NCBI GenBank assembly: GCA_037833965.1
Contig: AP031356.1
Span: forward strand, 15,026,501-15,090,500
DNA from: Marchantia polymorpha subsp. ruderalis
Lineage: Eukaryota; Streptophyta; Marchantiopsida; Marchantiales; Marchantiaceae
Direction: 5' to 3'
Length of the DNA: 64,000 nucleotides
The notes under the pieces were generated by a model, which saw only the letters and a program-made list of their open reading frames with translations, was not told where the DNA came from and made no database searches. A program made the position numbers and the translations under genes. Shown here piece by piece: positions 21,701-30,660 of the stretch (position 1 is its first letter; every line of letters begins with the position of its first letter).

Positions 21701-21937
21701 ACACAGAAGGGATTGTTGACCCGAGTGATTGCTGCGAACTGCAGCTCAGTCCAGGTAAAGGCTTGAAGGTGTCAAGCCAGGTAAAAGGAGAAGAGTTGAA
21801 CAGGGTACAGGCGTTTCTTCGCCAGTATGAGGATGTCTTCGCATGGAAGATTGAAGACATGAAAGGCATACCTGCAAGGTATGGAGAGCACAGGATCGAC
21901 TTCGTGGGACCAATACAACCTGTCACTAAAGGGGGCA
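18743..21937 (+). mobile_element. Family A internal region 1 (leader, gag-PR, pol remnant)
   Basis: The leader carries the primer-binding-like sequence TGGCGCCGCTGCCGGGGA at 18765-18782, a type typical of plant Tat/Athila/Ogre elements, here 22 bp from the LTR end. A gag-protease frame (18826-21663) follows, then only a short remnant of pol, then a purine tract (AAAGGGGG) directly before LTR 2. It is broken as an autonomous element because most of pol is absent. Confidence 0.9.
18826..21663 (+). CDS. Gag-protease protein of family A
   Basis: A 945-codon frame. Residues about 90-260 carry a retrotransposon gag domain (RARSWYNH, WAQLKEKFLKRF). A Ser/Glu run is at about 305-330 and basic stretches surround it. 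Three CCHC zinc knuckles are at about residues 392 (CTTCGQVGHANTEC), 498 (CYNCGNMGHYAPSC) and 523 (CSNCKKSGHTAAEC). A pepsin-like protease has the active-site DSGSG at about residue 780 and LLGRPWL near 850. Pol would be a separate frame downstream, as seen complete at 51446-54187. About 98% identical by eye to the minus-strand copy at 54287-57115. Confidence 0.9.
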   Translation: MSTSDSVGNLSARTTRKLRRDSEKAVETKRRTKKKTPGEESAERSPSPTTGRQRCSSSPTESIELTVLLDIPPTGTLPEFGQPRISPSTGSPMAEHQANLRQVFSQPTTKHSYPRYTGTGDDDDADSYIKLFESVSIANRETSDEDRLRIFPSLLRRRARSWYNHESTDPTGIRTWAQLKEKFLKRFRELGYDSRVLTRLRNLRRERKENLRDYTERFQDLLDRIPKTGPGEPYSVQQAVDWYVTGLSREMETFCRRGKTDTIQDVIASAETFETSTLDTRRRDRRSTKKKSQGGRRKRRNSPSSTEESSSSESSSSSEEEEDSSSSEEERRKKKRSAIKKKDRGKGIPVKTQGDIAAKVDNLVKNFADLKVHVVGGQDRRKSPARQRANLWCTTCGQVGHANTECMSARPSYPVNAVEWAPQWENPMYYAEPPMYYAEQVEDTAYSVQTAPATTPNPPVHIPRFVPREMAGTLPPRRMAPPGNHTGNNRPRAQFDGCYNCGNMGHYAPSCPHPRRPMGYAPLCSNCKKSGHTAAECDQPQIPRPAVRFVSTPGKEEVQVNQVELSLDPAEGDEVWPEEEVMCGRVETRSSKRKGEGHEDTRRLERREERRKSKEVREGQRRRPGTPPAMRNTQPEQNSEKADRYSEEFRTRDYLPDIKDEVSHLIKEALGAGMTSDDRKAVRPPTPLPTASTGKLPAVTSSTPYDIVKDMGSQRANISFHQLLEDNKTYRRMLMLSLRRPRKPRKEKLPAVYRVEGGDLGPPEIEVEIGGCVIQKVPVDSGSGVNIMTEETANSLGFQTFEPTSRVLRLADQTRRMPLGMLSNVRTNIGGVDFQLSYIILQPLMKKGYDVLLGRPWLYDAKARCDWSRKRLQFRSPADPPTVITVPWTKVPHEGETPSTTSGYTTGGETSSSCTSETETSEDFVGYVTCCSIEEEGDEVYPDEE

Positions 21938-22158
21938 TGTGGTAACCCACTTTTTGTTTTTCGTCGGAATTAGAACATTTTTGATTAGTAAGTACCGTGG
22001 TAGCAGCTGTAAATAGTAATCGGTACGCAAAGCCAGAGTAAAAAGAGGATCGAGGACAGTCGAGGAGTTTTGGGCTTAGGCCACAGTGGAACGCTTGGAA
22101 TGGAACGGGCGGTTCACGCTGCAGGACTCGCTTCGAGCACCTTCGGCGGTAGATCACT

Positions 22159-22277
22159 CATAACTTCCTAAATTCTTAACGCCTTGAGTTACTTAGGGTC
22201 TCGTTGGAAACAGCTCAACGCGCTCGTTCTAACGAGACCAAGAACGCCTGGAACGGATGAGGACTCAGGGAGTTGTG
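22159..22277 (+). repeat. 119-bp nested dyad module, copy LTR2-1
   Basis: Outer arms CATAACT and AGTTGTG. Inner arms CTCGTTGGAA and TTCTAACGAG. Confidence 0.8.
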
Positions 22278-22393
22278 ACTGTCGGAAGATGCGAAGGAGA
22301 ACGCCTACGGATAGGCGGAAGGAGTTCGTCGTTAGCAGAATATCCACCTTCGGCCCTAGATGTTCGCCTTCGGCGACGGACGTCTTCGTGTCA

Positions 22394-22786
22394 ACTTCAA
22401 GTCGGCAAACTTCAAGTCGGCAAACTCGGAGTCGGCAAACTTGAGGTCGGCGAACTCGAGGTCGAAGAACTCGAGGTCGGAAAACTCGAGGTCGGAAAAC
22501 TTGAGGTCGGCGAACTCGAGGTCAAAGAACTTCAAGTCAGCAAACTCGGAGTCGGCAAACTTGAGGTCGGCGAACTCGAGGTCGAAGAACTCGAGGTCGG
22601 AAAACTCGAGGTCGGAGAACTTGAGGTCGGCAAACTCGAGGTCGGCGAACTTCAAGTCAGCAAACTCGGAGTCGGCAAACTTGAGGTTGGCAAACTTGAG
22701 GTCGGCGAACTCGAGGTCGGCGAACTTCAAGTCAGCGAACTCGAGGTCGGCAAACTTGAGGTCAGAGAACTCGGAGTCGGCGAAAC
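22394..22786 (+). repeat. 15-bp minisatellite array
   Basis: About 26 units of the type GGTCGGCGAACTCGA with A/G and C/T variants (AACTTCAAG, AACTTGAGG), arranged in a higher-order pattern. The unit length divisible by three keeps several frames open on both strands, giving apparent ORFs that are artefacts. Confidence 0.9.
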
Positions 22787-22859
22787 ATCGTGCGGGCGCC
22801 TTCGGCGATAACAGATAACAAGCCTTTGACAGTGTGCCTTCGGCCAAGGATAAAACCGG

Positions 22860-22978
22860 CATAACTCTTTCAACTCGTAACGGTTTGACTCAATTAGGGT
22901 CTCGTTAGAAAGAGCTCGACGCGCTCGTTCCAACGAGCCCAAGAACTCTTGAAACGGATCAAGGATCTGTGAGTTATG
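22860..22978 (+). repeat. 119-bp nested dyad module, copy LTR2-2
   Basis: Outer arms CATAACT and AGTTATG. Inner arms CTCGTTAGAA and TTCCAACGAG. Confidence 0.85.
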
Positions 22979-23048
22979 GGTGTCGGGAGTGACTGTTACA
23001 AATAGGCAAAGATGCGGAAGTGCGTCTTCGGCGGTCAACGCCTTCGGA

Positions 23049-23127
23049 GAACTCGGAGTCGGCGAACTCGAGGTCGGCGAACTTCAAGTCGGCAAACTCG
23101 GAGTCGGCGAACTCAAGGTCGGCAAAC
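23049..23127 (+). repeat. 15-bp minisatellite, second block
   Basis: About five further units of the GGTCGGCGAACTCGA type, separated from the main array by a 119-bp module. Confidence 0.85.
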
Positions 23128-24354
23128 CGGATGCGGTTCAGAGATCTTGCGGAGTCCATATCTTTGCGATGGACGGTCGGATGGATCTGAAATTTGGTGG
23201 GACCGTTGATCTCGGTCGGCCACGCATGCCTGCACATATTCAGCCTCAGATCTCGGATGTAAAGACGCTGGCGGCTCTGTACAGTAGGCTTAGGATTTAG
23301 ATTTAGGGTTAGGGTTAGATTTAGGTTGTAAGTTAGAGGGGAAGGTAGCCGCCGACTTCTCAGGTGTAGGATCTGTTGCGGCTCGCACCCTAGCGGGTAG
23401 TGTAGTGTTAGTTAGGACCTTAGAAGGTATAAAGTAGTTCAAGGCGTTTTGCCTTTTGACTCTTCCAGTTTCGGAAGTGCAGATCAGGAACTCACTTTCT
23501 TGGCGTGTTTGTGCGTTTTGGTCCTGGCACCACGTAGAGAAGCTGCAGCATAGCGAAGTTACCGTATGTTGTAGTTGAAGGCCTTCGGCTGAATGTTCAG
23601 AGCTCGCACCCGGTTAGAGACTTGAGTAGTGCGGATCTGCACCTGCGGGTGATTTCTGATGCTCAGAGCCGGCTGCGAGTTAGAGACTTGAACAGTTCCC
23701 CCTTACTCCTTCGAGTGACATATCCTGATTGTACTCCTACGGGAAGTTTCCCCTGAATGCCAATGTGAAGTTTCATTACTTCGTGTAAACCTTGGTTTGT
23801 AATTCAGGTTGTGTGTGTGTTACTGGATCGTGTTTTCAGTAAGTTCTCAGTCGGGTCTGCACTCCCTGCGTTTTGTGTGATAGTCGAGGGTGACGTCCAC
23901 GGCGTACGTAGAGGCTTCGTTCCGAAGTGAGAAGTCCAGTCCGGGTACCCCCGCTAGTTCCTGGCGGAAGGGCAGTAAAAGCCGGAGTGGGAGGCACTTC
24001 CTGCAGAACCTCTGAGTGAACTTGCGAGACACTTTCCTCCTGAAATCCGAAGCGGAGGTCCTGACCGACCTCCGAGTTGTGCTTTTTGCCAGTTTCAGGT
24101 GTGTGTGTGTGTGTGTGTTGAGTGACCAAGCTGTACCGTGCATCCTCCGAGCATCCTCCGAGTTGAGTTCCTCCTCCGAGTCGAGCCTCCGAGTCGAGCA
24201 CTACAGTATTTCTGGGAGTGACAGTCGCCTAGAATTCAAACTCTACCAAAAGTCTGTTAAATGTGACACTTTTACTCTGTGTGTTGCCTCTGTCCCTGTG
24301 GGTTCGATCTTTTTACCACCATACTGCAGTTTTAGCCTTTGGTGGGTTATTACA

Positions 24355-24704
24355 TAAGGAGCCGACAACTTCTTTTTGGCGCCGCTGCCGGGGACAGTGC
24401 GTCAACACCAGAGTACTTGAGCAGCAATCTCAGTTAAGTCCTCAGTCGGGCCTGTACTCCCTACGTTTGGTGTGAGTCGAGGGTGACGTCCACGGCGTAT
24501 GAAGAGGCTTCGTTCCGAAGTGGGAAGTCCAGTCCGGGTTCCCTTTGCTAGTTCCTGGCGGAAGGGCAGTAAAAGCCGGAGTGGGAGTCACTACCTGCAG
24601 AGCCTCTGAGTGAACTTTTGAGATGAATGCTCGGTGAATGTCGACGAGCGATGGTGTGGGGGACCTGAGTGCGAGAGCCACACGTAAGCTCCGTCGAGAT
24701 TCGG

Positions 24705-24736
<32 letters not shown>

Positions 24737-24999
24737 AGTTGTAGAAGAAAAACAGCGAACTACAAAGAAGACTCAAAGTGAGAACTCTGCAGAAAGATCG
24801 CCATCGCCGATTGCTGGGAGCCAAGGGCGTTCTAGTTCACCTACTGCGAGCATTGAGCTAACGGTTCTATTGGAAATCCCTCCGACAGGAACTCTTCCTG
24901 GGTCAGGCCAACCTAGGAGCAGTCCGTTGACAGGATCACCAATGGCAGACCCTCAAGCCAAATGTTCGCGTGGGCGCTCACAATTGAGGAGGGGGGCAT
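24355..24999 (+). mobile_element. Family A internal region 2 (645-bp remnant)
   Basis: Begins with the same leader and primer-binding sequence as region 1 and includes matches to LTR R-U5-type sequence, a little of the gag start and a purine tract GAGGAGGGGGG just before LTR 3. No usable coding region remains. Confidence 0.85.
24705..24734 (+). repeat. A30 homopolymer
   Basis: An uninterrupted run of 30 A in internal region 2. Its length may be assembly-sensitive. Confidence 0.85.
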
Positions 25000-25375
25000 G
25001 TGGTAACCCACTTTTTGTTTTTTTTTGCTTTTTTTGCAGAATTTAAACAATTTCAGAAAACTAGTACCAAAGCAGTGTTTGTAGCTAGAGAAGGGTACGC
25101 TAAATAGAGTGGATTGATGAGATCGTCACGAGGGCACAAAGAATCACGTAGTCGGATGTACCAACGCCAACGTCTTCGGCGCCTTCGGCAAAAGCTCCTT
25201 TTTGAGGTATCTCTACTCACGCGCCTCTAGCGTATAAGGAAGCTACGCTTCCGGCGCAGACACCTCAGGAGGAGGTTGTGCTAAAGACGTCAGGGGAAGG
25301 GCCCGGACCTCTAAAGGCATCCGACCATGAGTGCGCCTTCGGCGAAGCGCCGCTAGCGCGGAAAGGGAAAACCTT

Positions 25376-25494
25376 CATAACAATCGGGATACACGGTAGA
25401 TCCAGTTGGTTGAAGTTGCATTAGAAAGAGCTCGGGACGCTCGTTCTAACGAGTCCAAGAGCGCCGGAGATGGATCAGGAATGGAGAAGTTATG
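25376..25494 (+). repeat. 119-bp nested dyad module, copy A (LTR 3)
   Basis: Same as the copy at 14238-14356. Confidence 0.8.
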
Positions 25495-26364
25495 AGCGTC
25501 GGAAAACTCGTAGCCGGACATGAGCCGTTCGCGCTAGGGTTCACAGCCGGAAAGGATTCCCGTACGCCCTCGGCGATGCGCCTTCGGCGGAATCACGCGC
25601 TCACAGGAGGAAACCAACTCAGAGTCGGAAGCGCCCTTGGCGGCTGTTCATGGAAGGAAAGCGCCGGTCGGATGTACGCCTCCGACGTGGCGCTGACGGC
25701 CGGATGCGCTGGCATGAGTTGCGCTGACGGATATGCGCTGGCAGCAACGGACGAGGCATAAAGGACAAAATAGGCGGTACGACTGCGCGCCGGCGTAATT
25801 CGCTCCGGCTGGATGTGCGCCTCCAGCAAGGCGCCGACGGATAATGAACACACCAGCGGCGACACGCCTCCGGAGAAGGGCGGGTTAGGAAAAGACAACA
25901 GGGCCGACGTATACCCTGCAGCGGACTCGAGTCCGGAAGGTGGCGGCGGCGGGAGAATTCAACGTTTAAGCATGCGAATGCGCGCAAGGCGGAGACGTGA
26001 ATTCGCGCATGCAAAGGGCGAACCGTTAAGCCGTATAGCCGGCTGCGTACGTTGCAACCAGTAAGAACGTTGGACGTTCTTGAAATCGGAGAAGAAAAGA
26101 CTGCGCTCCAGTCTCATTCTCTCATTCTTGACTTTGCGATTTCCAGTTCCAAGATTACGCGCAAGGGCGGAGCGACCTGCAGTGAGAGTAGAGAGTGCGG
26201 AGACGAGTTGCGCAAGGATCTTGGCGGACCTTGAAAGAATTGGAGTAGCGATCTTGAACGAGCGCAGAGAGAGTGAGCAGTCAGTGCTTGAGTGGCCGAC
26301 GCGCAGTGGCGATTGTGAGAGAGCGAGCGAAAGGGAGAACGTTTGTGTGTGTGCAGGCAACGCA

Positions 26365-28920
26365 ATGTCGAAGGTTCCCCAGCTGCGAGTGTCTCCACTC
26401 AGGGTGCCGCAGATCGGTCTACGCGCATTTCAAGATGTGCTGTTGAGGTTGAAGCTCGATTTTCTCCTATGGGGGTGGAATTGGACGTGTCCGGAGATGG
26501 TGCGCGAGTATCTGCAAGAGAGACACAAGCCTTCTCGCGGATTTCGCCCACACCCAGAGAGATGGGAAATTTACAATTGGGCGCAGGTGTTGGGCAGGTG
26601 TGCCGGCGAGGAAGGGGATCTCCTCTTCGAGGCCGACAGCGTGAAAGTGTCCCAGGAGGAAGAAGTCTCTTACAATGAGCTCTTCAAGGTGGCTAGACAT
26701 CCCAAGAACGGTTTCCGGACTCGGGATTACAAGGATCGATTGCGGAGAAATGTCGCGACAGCATTGCTGCAGATATTGCAGCCGACCAAGACCGCTTACA
26801 TGCATGGTTGGCAGGTAGAGTTCGTGGAGCTAGTGTTGTCAGGAGCTCCGGTGCATTGGGCACGACTTCTGTGGAAGGTGACGCGCCAACATGCGCAAGA
26901 AGAGAGGGGAGGAACGCTCAATCATCTATCGCCTTACTTAATCGTGTTTTACCGGGCGATGGGATGTTTGACGAATGCTGAGAAAACTCGGTTTCCGCAG
27001 CTGAGCCGGTCTTATCCAGGTAGATATTCGAGGGAGGCCGAAGTAGACACGGATCCGGACGAGGAACCTGCCAGTACGCCTCCGGCTCCGGCTCCAGCCA
27101 GAGCAGCAGAAGAACGTCGAAGTGAGCGCATTCCGCGCAAGCGGAAGTGGGATGAGAGACCTGAGGACAGGCAGCCGGAAGTACCAGCTGCGCCGACTCG
27201 TGGTCGGCCCACCCCCGAGCCTCATAGTCGACCAAAACAGAGGGCACGCAGAATGCCAACTGTTACTGAGGAGACCAGGCGAACTCCGACCCGGCGGAAT
27301 CTCACACAGGAAGAGATAATTGCTCAGGTCCTAGGGAAGACGGCAGAAACCTCTGCACAGAAGGCACCACGGCCTTCGGGAGGAGATGGACGGACTGACG
27401 ACCGGCCGACTGCGAGTCGGATGACTGAAGGTCGACAAGCGGAAGGAAGGCCAACTGAACGGCGCGTTGAACCGGACAGCAGGCCGGAAGCGGAAGAGAG
27501 TTTGGCTGACGAGCCAACAATCCTCAGAGGGTCGTCTTCGGCGGAAGGCACTTCTGGAAGAACGCCCCCAACAAGCAGGCCAAGTGGAGTCAAGACGCGC
27601 AGGGTGTATCCGACTCCCAGTCGGACAACTGCTGGTCGGCCGACTGCGAGTCGGACAACAGAGAGTCAGCCGGATTCGCCGACTGCGAGACGGATGGGGC
27701 CAACGACCAGTGTGCGGACGCCTTCGGCGGACGCACCTTCAGCAAGGATACCTTCCGCGCAGATTGCGCCGGAAGGACAGGCAGCAGAAGCGGGCGGTGC
27801 AAGAGTGACAAAAGTCACTGCGGCGTCGACCCCTTCACAAACCGAAGATCGAGCCGGAACAGGGGCTCAAGCAGTGGGATCTCCCACTGCCCTGGATATT
27901 TTAGCAGGCAGTGGAGCAGCAGTCGCAGCAGAAGCTGCTGCGCGCCACAGTTCCAGGGAGTCGCCAAGGGATTCGGTGGCGACTGAGATCCTCGCGACTG
28001 AGGATGAGACGAGCTCGGAAGAGCAAGAAGAGGATTCGGTGCAGAAAACGCCAACAGGGGTGCTGTGCGAACAGATAGTTCCACTCCTGCGATATCTGGA
28101 TCGCAAGACATCCAAATACGCAAGTGCCTTAAAACCGCAGTCTTATGTGGAGACAATCAGGCGAAGGACGAGGAGCAAGGTGGCAAGGTGGGCCTCTAGA
28201 TGCGGAGTATATGTGGATAGGAACACCGCCCTCCGACAACACCTGGCGGTCACCCAGAAGCTGTACCAAGCCTTGCAGCAGCAGAAGGAGGATGCGGCGA
28301 CGAAGAGTCAGGCGGAGGCCGAACTAATACGGGCAAAGATCGAGTCGGAACTGCAGGAGGAGCGGAGACAGAACGAAGTCCTAGCAGCCGAGCTTGCGCG
28401 CCAGACGCGCGCCTTAGAGGAAAGTCAACGAGCCCGCAAGGAGGATGAGGAGTTGTTGTGCAGCTTGCAAACCGAGTGCTCGGATTTGAGGGCACAACGT
28501 GCGGATTTAGAAATGCAGCTGGCAGAGGTGGAGAGCAGCTGCAGGGCACGAGGAGAGTTGGCGGCACGGGTGACTCGTTGTCTAAACGGATACACCCATT
28601 GGGAGGTGGCAGCTCAAGAGAGGGTTACACTCCGGGAGTTCGAGCTTCGGGCGGCGGCATTGACGGAAGGTGACAGTCGGAGTCGGCGGCGAGTGGCAAG
28701 AAAATTAGAAACTTTCTTGTCGGGTGCGCGCGACACTATGGCGCACTTGCAGTCGGAAGTCACTGCAGCGCTCCGACGCCTGGGGTTACGCAGCCGGTCG
28801 GAAGACTGGCAAGGTAGAGATAGTACGCGGAGCAGTCCGGCGCGCAGGAGGCGCAGCACCGGATCTGCTGAGTGCAGTAGAGTAGTTTGGTTTCGCGCAG
28901 ATGCTGCGAGTGGTAGATAG
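26365..28920 (+). CDS. LTR-encoded protein of family A, second copy (851 aa)
   Basis: The protein is identical by eye to that at 15227-17782, with the same conserved start, N-terminal domain, disordered linker and coiled coil. It is carried by LTR 3, so one insertion delivers two open copies. A single silent-looking difference was noticed near 28029. Confidence 0.75.
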   Translation: MSKVPQLRVSPLRVPQIGLRAFQDVLLRLKLDFLLWGWNWTCPEMVREYLQERHKPSRGFRPHPERWEIYNWAQVLGRCAGEEGDLLFEADSVKVSQEEEVSYNELFKVARHPKNGFRTRDYKDRLRRNVATALLQILQPTKTAYMHGWQVEFVELVLSGAPVHWARLLWKVTRQHAQEERGGTLNHLSPYLIVFYRAMGCLTNAEKTRFPQLSRSYPGRYSREAEVDTDPDEEPASTPPAPAPARAAEERRSERIPRKRKWDERPEDRQPEVPAAPTRGRPTPEPHSRPKQRARRMPTVTEETRRTPTRRNLTQEEIIAQVLGKTAETSAQKAPRPSGGDGRTDDRPTASRMTEGRQAEGRPTERRVEPDSRPEAEESLADEPTILRGSSSAEGTSGRTPPTSRPSGVKTRRVYPTPSRTTAGRPTASRTTESQPDSPTARRMGPTTSVRTPSADAPSARIPSAQIAPEGQAAEAGGARVTKVTAASTPSQTEDRAGTGAQAVGSPTALDILAGSGAAVAAEAAARHSSRESPRDSVATEILATEDETSSEEQEEDSVQKTPTGVLCEQIVPLLRYLDRKTSKYASALKPQSYVETIRRRTRSKVARWASRCGVYVDRNTALRQHLAVTQKLYQALQQQKEDAATKSQAEAELIRAKIESELQEERRQNEVLAAELARQTRALEESQRARKEDEELLCSLQTECSDLRAQRADLEMQLAEVESSCRARGELAARVTRCLNGYTHWEVAAQERVTLREFELRAAALTEGDSRSRRRVARKLETFLSGARDTMAHLQSEVTAALRRLGLRSRSEDWQGRDSTRSSPARRRRSTGSAECSRVVWFRADAASGR

Positions 28921-30257
28921 GATAGCGTAGTGCTAGTTAGGATCTTTTGAGAGTATAAAGTAGATCAAGGCGTTTTGCCTTGGGACTCTTCCAGTTTCGG
29001 AAGTGCAGATCAGGAACTCACTTTCTTGGCGTGTTTGTGCATTTTGGTCCTGGCACCACGTAGAGAAGCTGCAGCATAGCGAAGTTACCGTATGTTGTAG
29101 TTGAAGGCCTTCGGCTGAATGTTCAGAGCTCGCACCCGGTTAGAGACTTGAGTAGTGCGGATCTGCACCTGCGGGTGATTTCTGATGCTCAGAGCCGGCT
29201 GCGAGTTAGAGACTTGAACAGTTCCCCCTTACTCCTTCGAGTGACATATCCTGATTGTACTCCTACGGGAAGTTTCCCCTGAATGCCAATGTGAAGTTTC
29301 ATTACTTCGTGTAAACCTTGGTTTGTAATTCAGGTTGTGTGTGTGTTACTGGATCGTGTTTTCAGTAAGTTCTCAGTCGGGTCTGCACTCCCTGCGTTTT
29401 GTGTGATAGTCGAGGGTGACGTCCACGGCGTACGTAGAGGCTTCGTTCCGAAGTGAGAAGTCCAGTCCGGGTACCCCCGCTAGTTCCTGGCGGAAGGGCA
29501 GTAAAAGCCGGAGTGGGAGGCACTTCCTGCAGAACCTCTGAGTGAACTTGCGAGACACTTTCCTCCTGAAATCCGAAGCGGAGGTCCTGACCGACCTCCG
29601 AGTTGTGCTTTTTGCCAGTTTCAGGTGTGTGTGTGTGTGTGTGTTGAGTGACCAAGCTGTACCGTGCATCCTCCGAGCATCCTCCGAGTTGAGTTCCTCC
29701 TCCGAGTCGAGCCTCCGAGTCGAGCACTACAGTATTTCTGGGAGTGACAGTCGCCTAGAATTCAAACTCTACCAAAAGTCTGTTAAATGTGACACTTTTA
29801 CTCTGTGTGTTGCCTCTGTCCCTGTGGGTTCGATCTTTTTACCACCATACTGCAGTTTTAGCCTTTGGTGGGTTATTACACTCCTTGACTCAGTTAGTGT
29901 CTCCTTGGAAAGAGCTCGCAACGCTCGTTCCAACGAGACCAAGAACTCTTCAAACGGATGAGGAATCACTGAGTTGTGAGTGTCGGAAGTTACTGATGGG
30001 AAGGGTTGAGGCAAGTCCGGTTGCGAACGTCTCCGGCTGCGAACGTCTTCGGCTCCGGACGTCTCCGGCTGCGAACGTCTCCGGCTGCGAACGTCTTCGG
30101 CACCGGGGGTCTCCGGCTGCGAACATCTCCGGCTTCGGACGACTTCGCGACAACTGCGAGCAGGCCTTCGGCGAACTCGGGGTCGGCGAACTCGGGGTCG
30201 GCGAGCTCCGAGCCGGTGAACATCGTGCAAGGGCCATCGGCGAAACAGTAAACTCGG

Positions 30258-30376
30258 CATATCTTTTTCATTTGTTAACGGTTTGACTTGATTAGGGTCT
30301 CGTTGGAAAGAACTCGCGACGCTCGTTCCAACGAGACCAAGAACTCTTCAAACGGATAAGGCGTCACTGAGTTATG
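30258..30376 (+). repeat. 119-bp nested dyad module, copy B-2 in 3' LTR
   Basis: Same as the copy at 6024-6142, offset 24234. Confidence 0.85.
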
Positions 30377-30541
30377 AGCGTCAAAAGCGGCAGATAGGGT
30401 AGGACAACATCCAACCGGAAGACATCCAACCGGAAGACATCAAACCGGAAGACATCAAACCGGCGAACATTGTGCCGGCGCCTTCGGCGATAACAGGTAA
30501 CAGGCCTTCGGCGGTGTGCCTTCGGCTAAGGGTAAAACAGT

Positions 30542-30660
30542 CATAACTTTTTCAATTCATAACGGTTTGATCCAGTTAGGGTCTCGTTGGAAAGAGCTCG
30601 ACCTGGTCGTTCCAACGAGCCCACGAACTTGTGAAACAGAGCTAGGGTCTGTGAGTTATG
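30542..30660 (+). repeat. 119-bp nested dyad module, copy B-3 in 3' LTR
   Basis: Same as the copy at 6308-6426, offset 24234. Confidence 0.85.

Larger units (their letters stand above)
21938..24354 (+). mobile_element. Family A middle LTR 2 (chimeric, 2417 bp, no long frame)
   Basis: It lies in correct LTR context, with a purine tract before it and the primer-binding leader after it. It shares only the extreme start with LTRs 1 and 3 and then carries a different U3: two 119-bp modules resembling those of family B, and 15-bp minisatellites. From about 23400 to its end (TATA box near 23429, R-U5) it is practically identical to LTRs 1 and 3. It therefore looks like a U3-swapped recombinant that has lost or never had the LTR reading frame. 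Confidence 0.85.
13861..29880 (+). mobile_element. Family A tandem array: LTR-internal-LTR-internal-LTR
   Basis: A 16.0-kb block of three LTRs and two internal segments, inserted as a unit. The 5-bp duplication CTCCT flanks the whole block (13856-13860 and 29881-29885), and the empty site can be read in the 5' LTR of B at 5647-5651. The outer LTRs (13861-18742 and 25000-29880) are almost identical to each other. The middle LTR (21938-24354) is of a different, shorter type. Each internal segment starts with the same primer-binding leader and ends with a purine tract next to TGTGGTAAC. The array lacks most of pol and is non-autonomous. It is the youngest insertion of the nest. Confidence 0.9.
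25000..29880 (+). mobile_element. Family A LTR 3 (4881 bp) with U3-encoded reading frame
   Basis: Runs from TGTGGTAACCCAC to GGGTTATTACA and is nearly identical to LTR 1 at an offset of 11138-11139 bp. Its structure is the same: one 119-bp module, an 851-codon frame, TATA box with hairpin, (GT)n. It is followed directly by the duplicated CTCCT and the rest of the B 3' LTR. The near-identity with LTR 1 dates the array as very recent. Confidence 0.92.

Noticed and set aside
22394-22786. CRISPR-like regularly spaced repeats
   Set aside because: Units are directly adjacent without spacers, and the genome is eukaryotic.
22257-22862. Open frames of repeating Gly-Glu-Leu-Glu-Val or Phe-Ala-Asp-Leu type
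   Set aside because: They come from a 15-bp minisatellite whose unit length is a multiple of three; several frames on both strands are open at once.
13861-29880. LTR 2 as an independent nested insertion
   Set aside because: It has no target duplication of its own and is bordered by a purine tract and a primer-binding leader, as a true LTR of the array would be.
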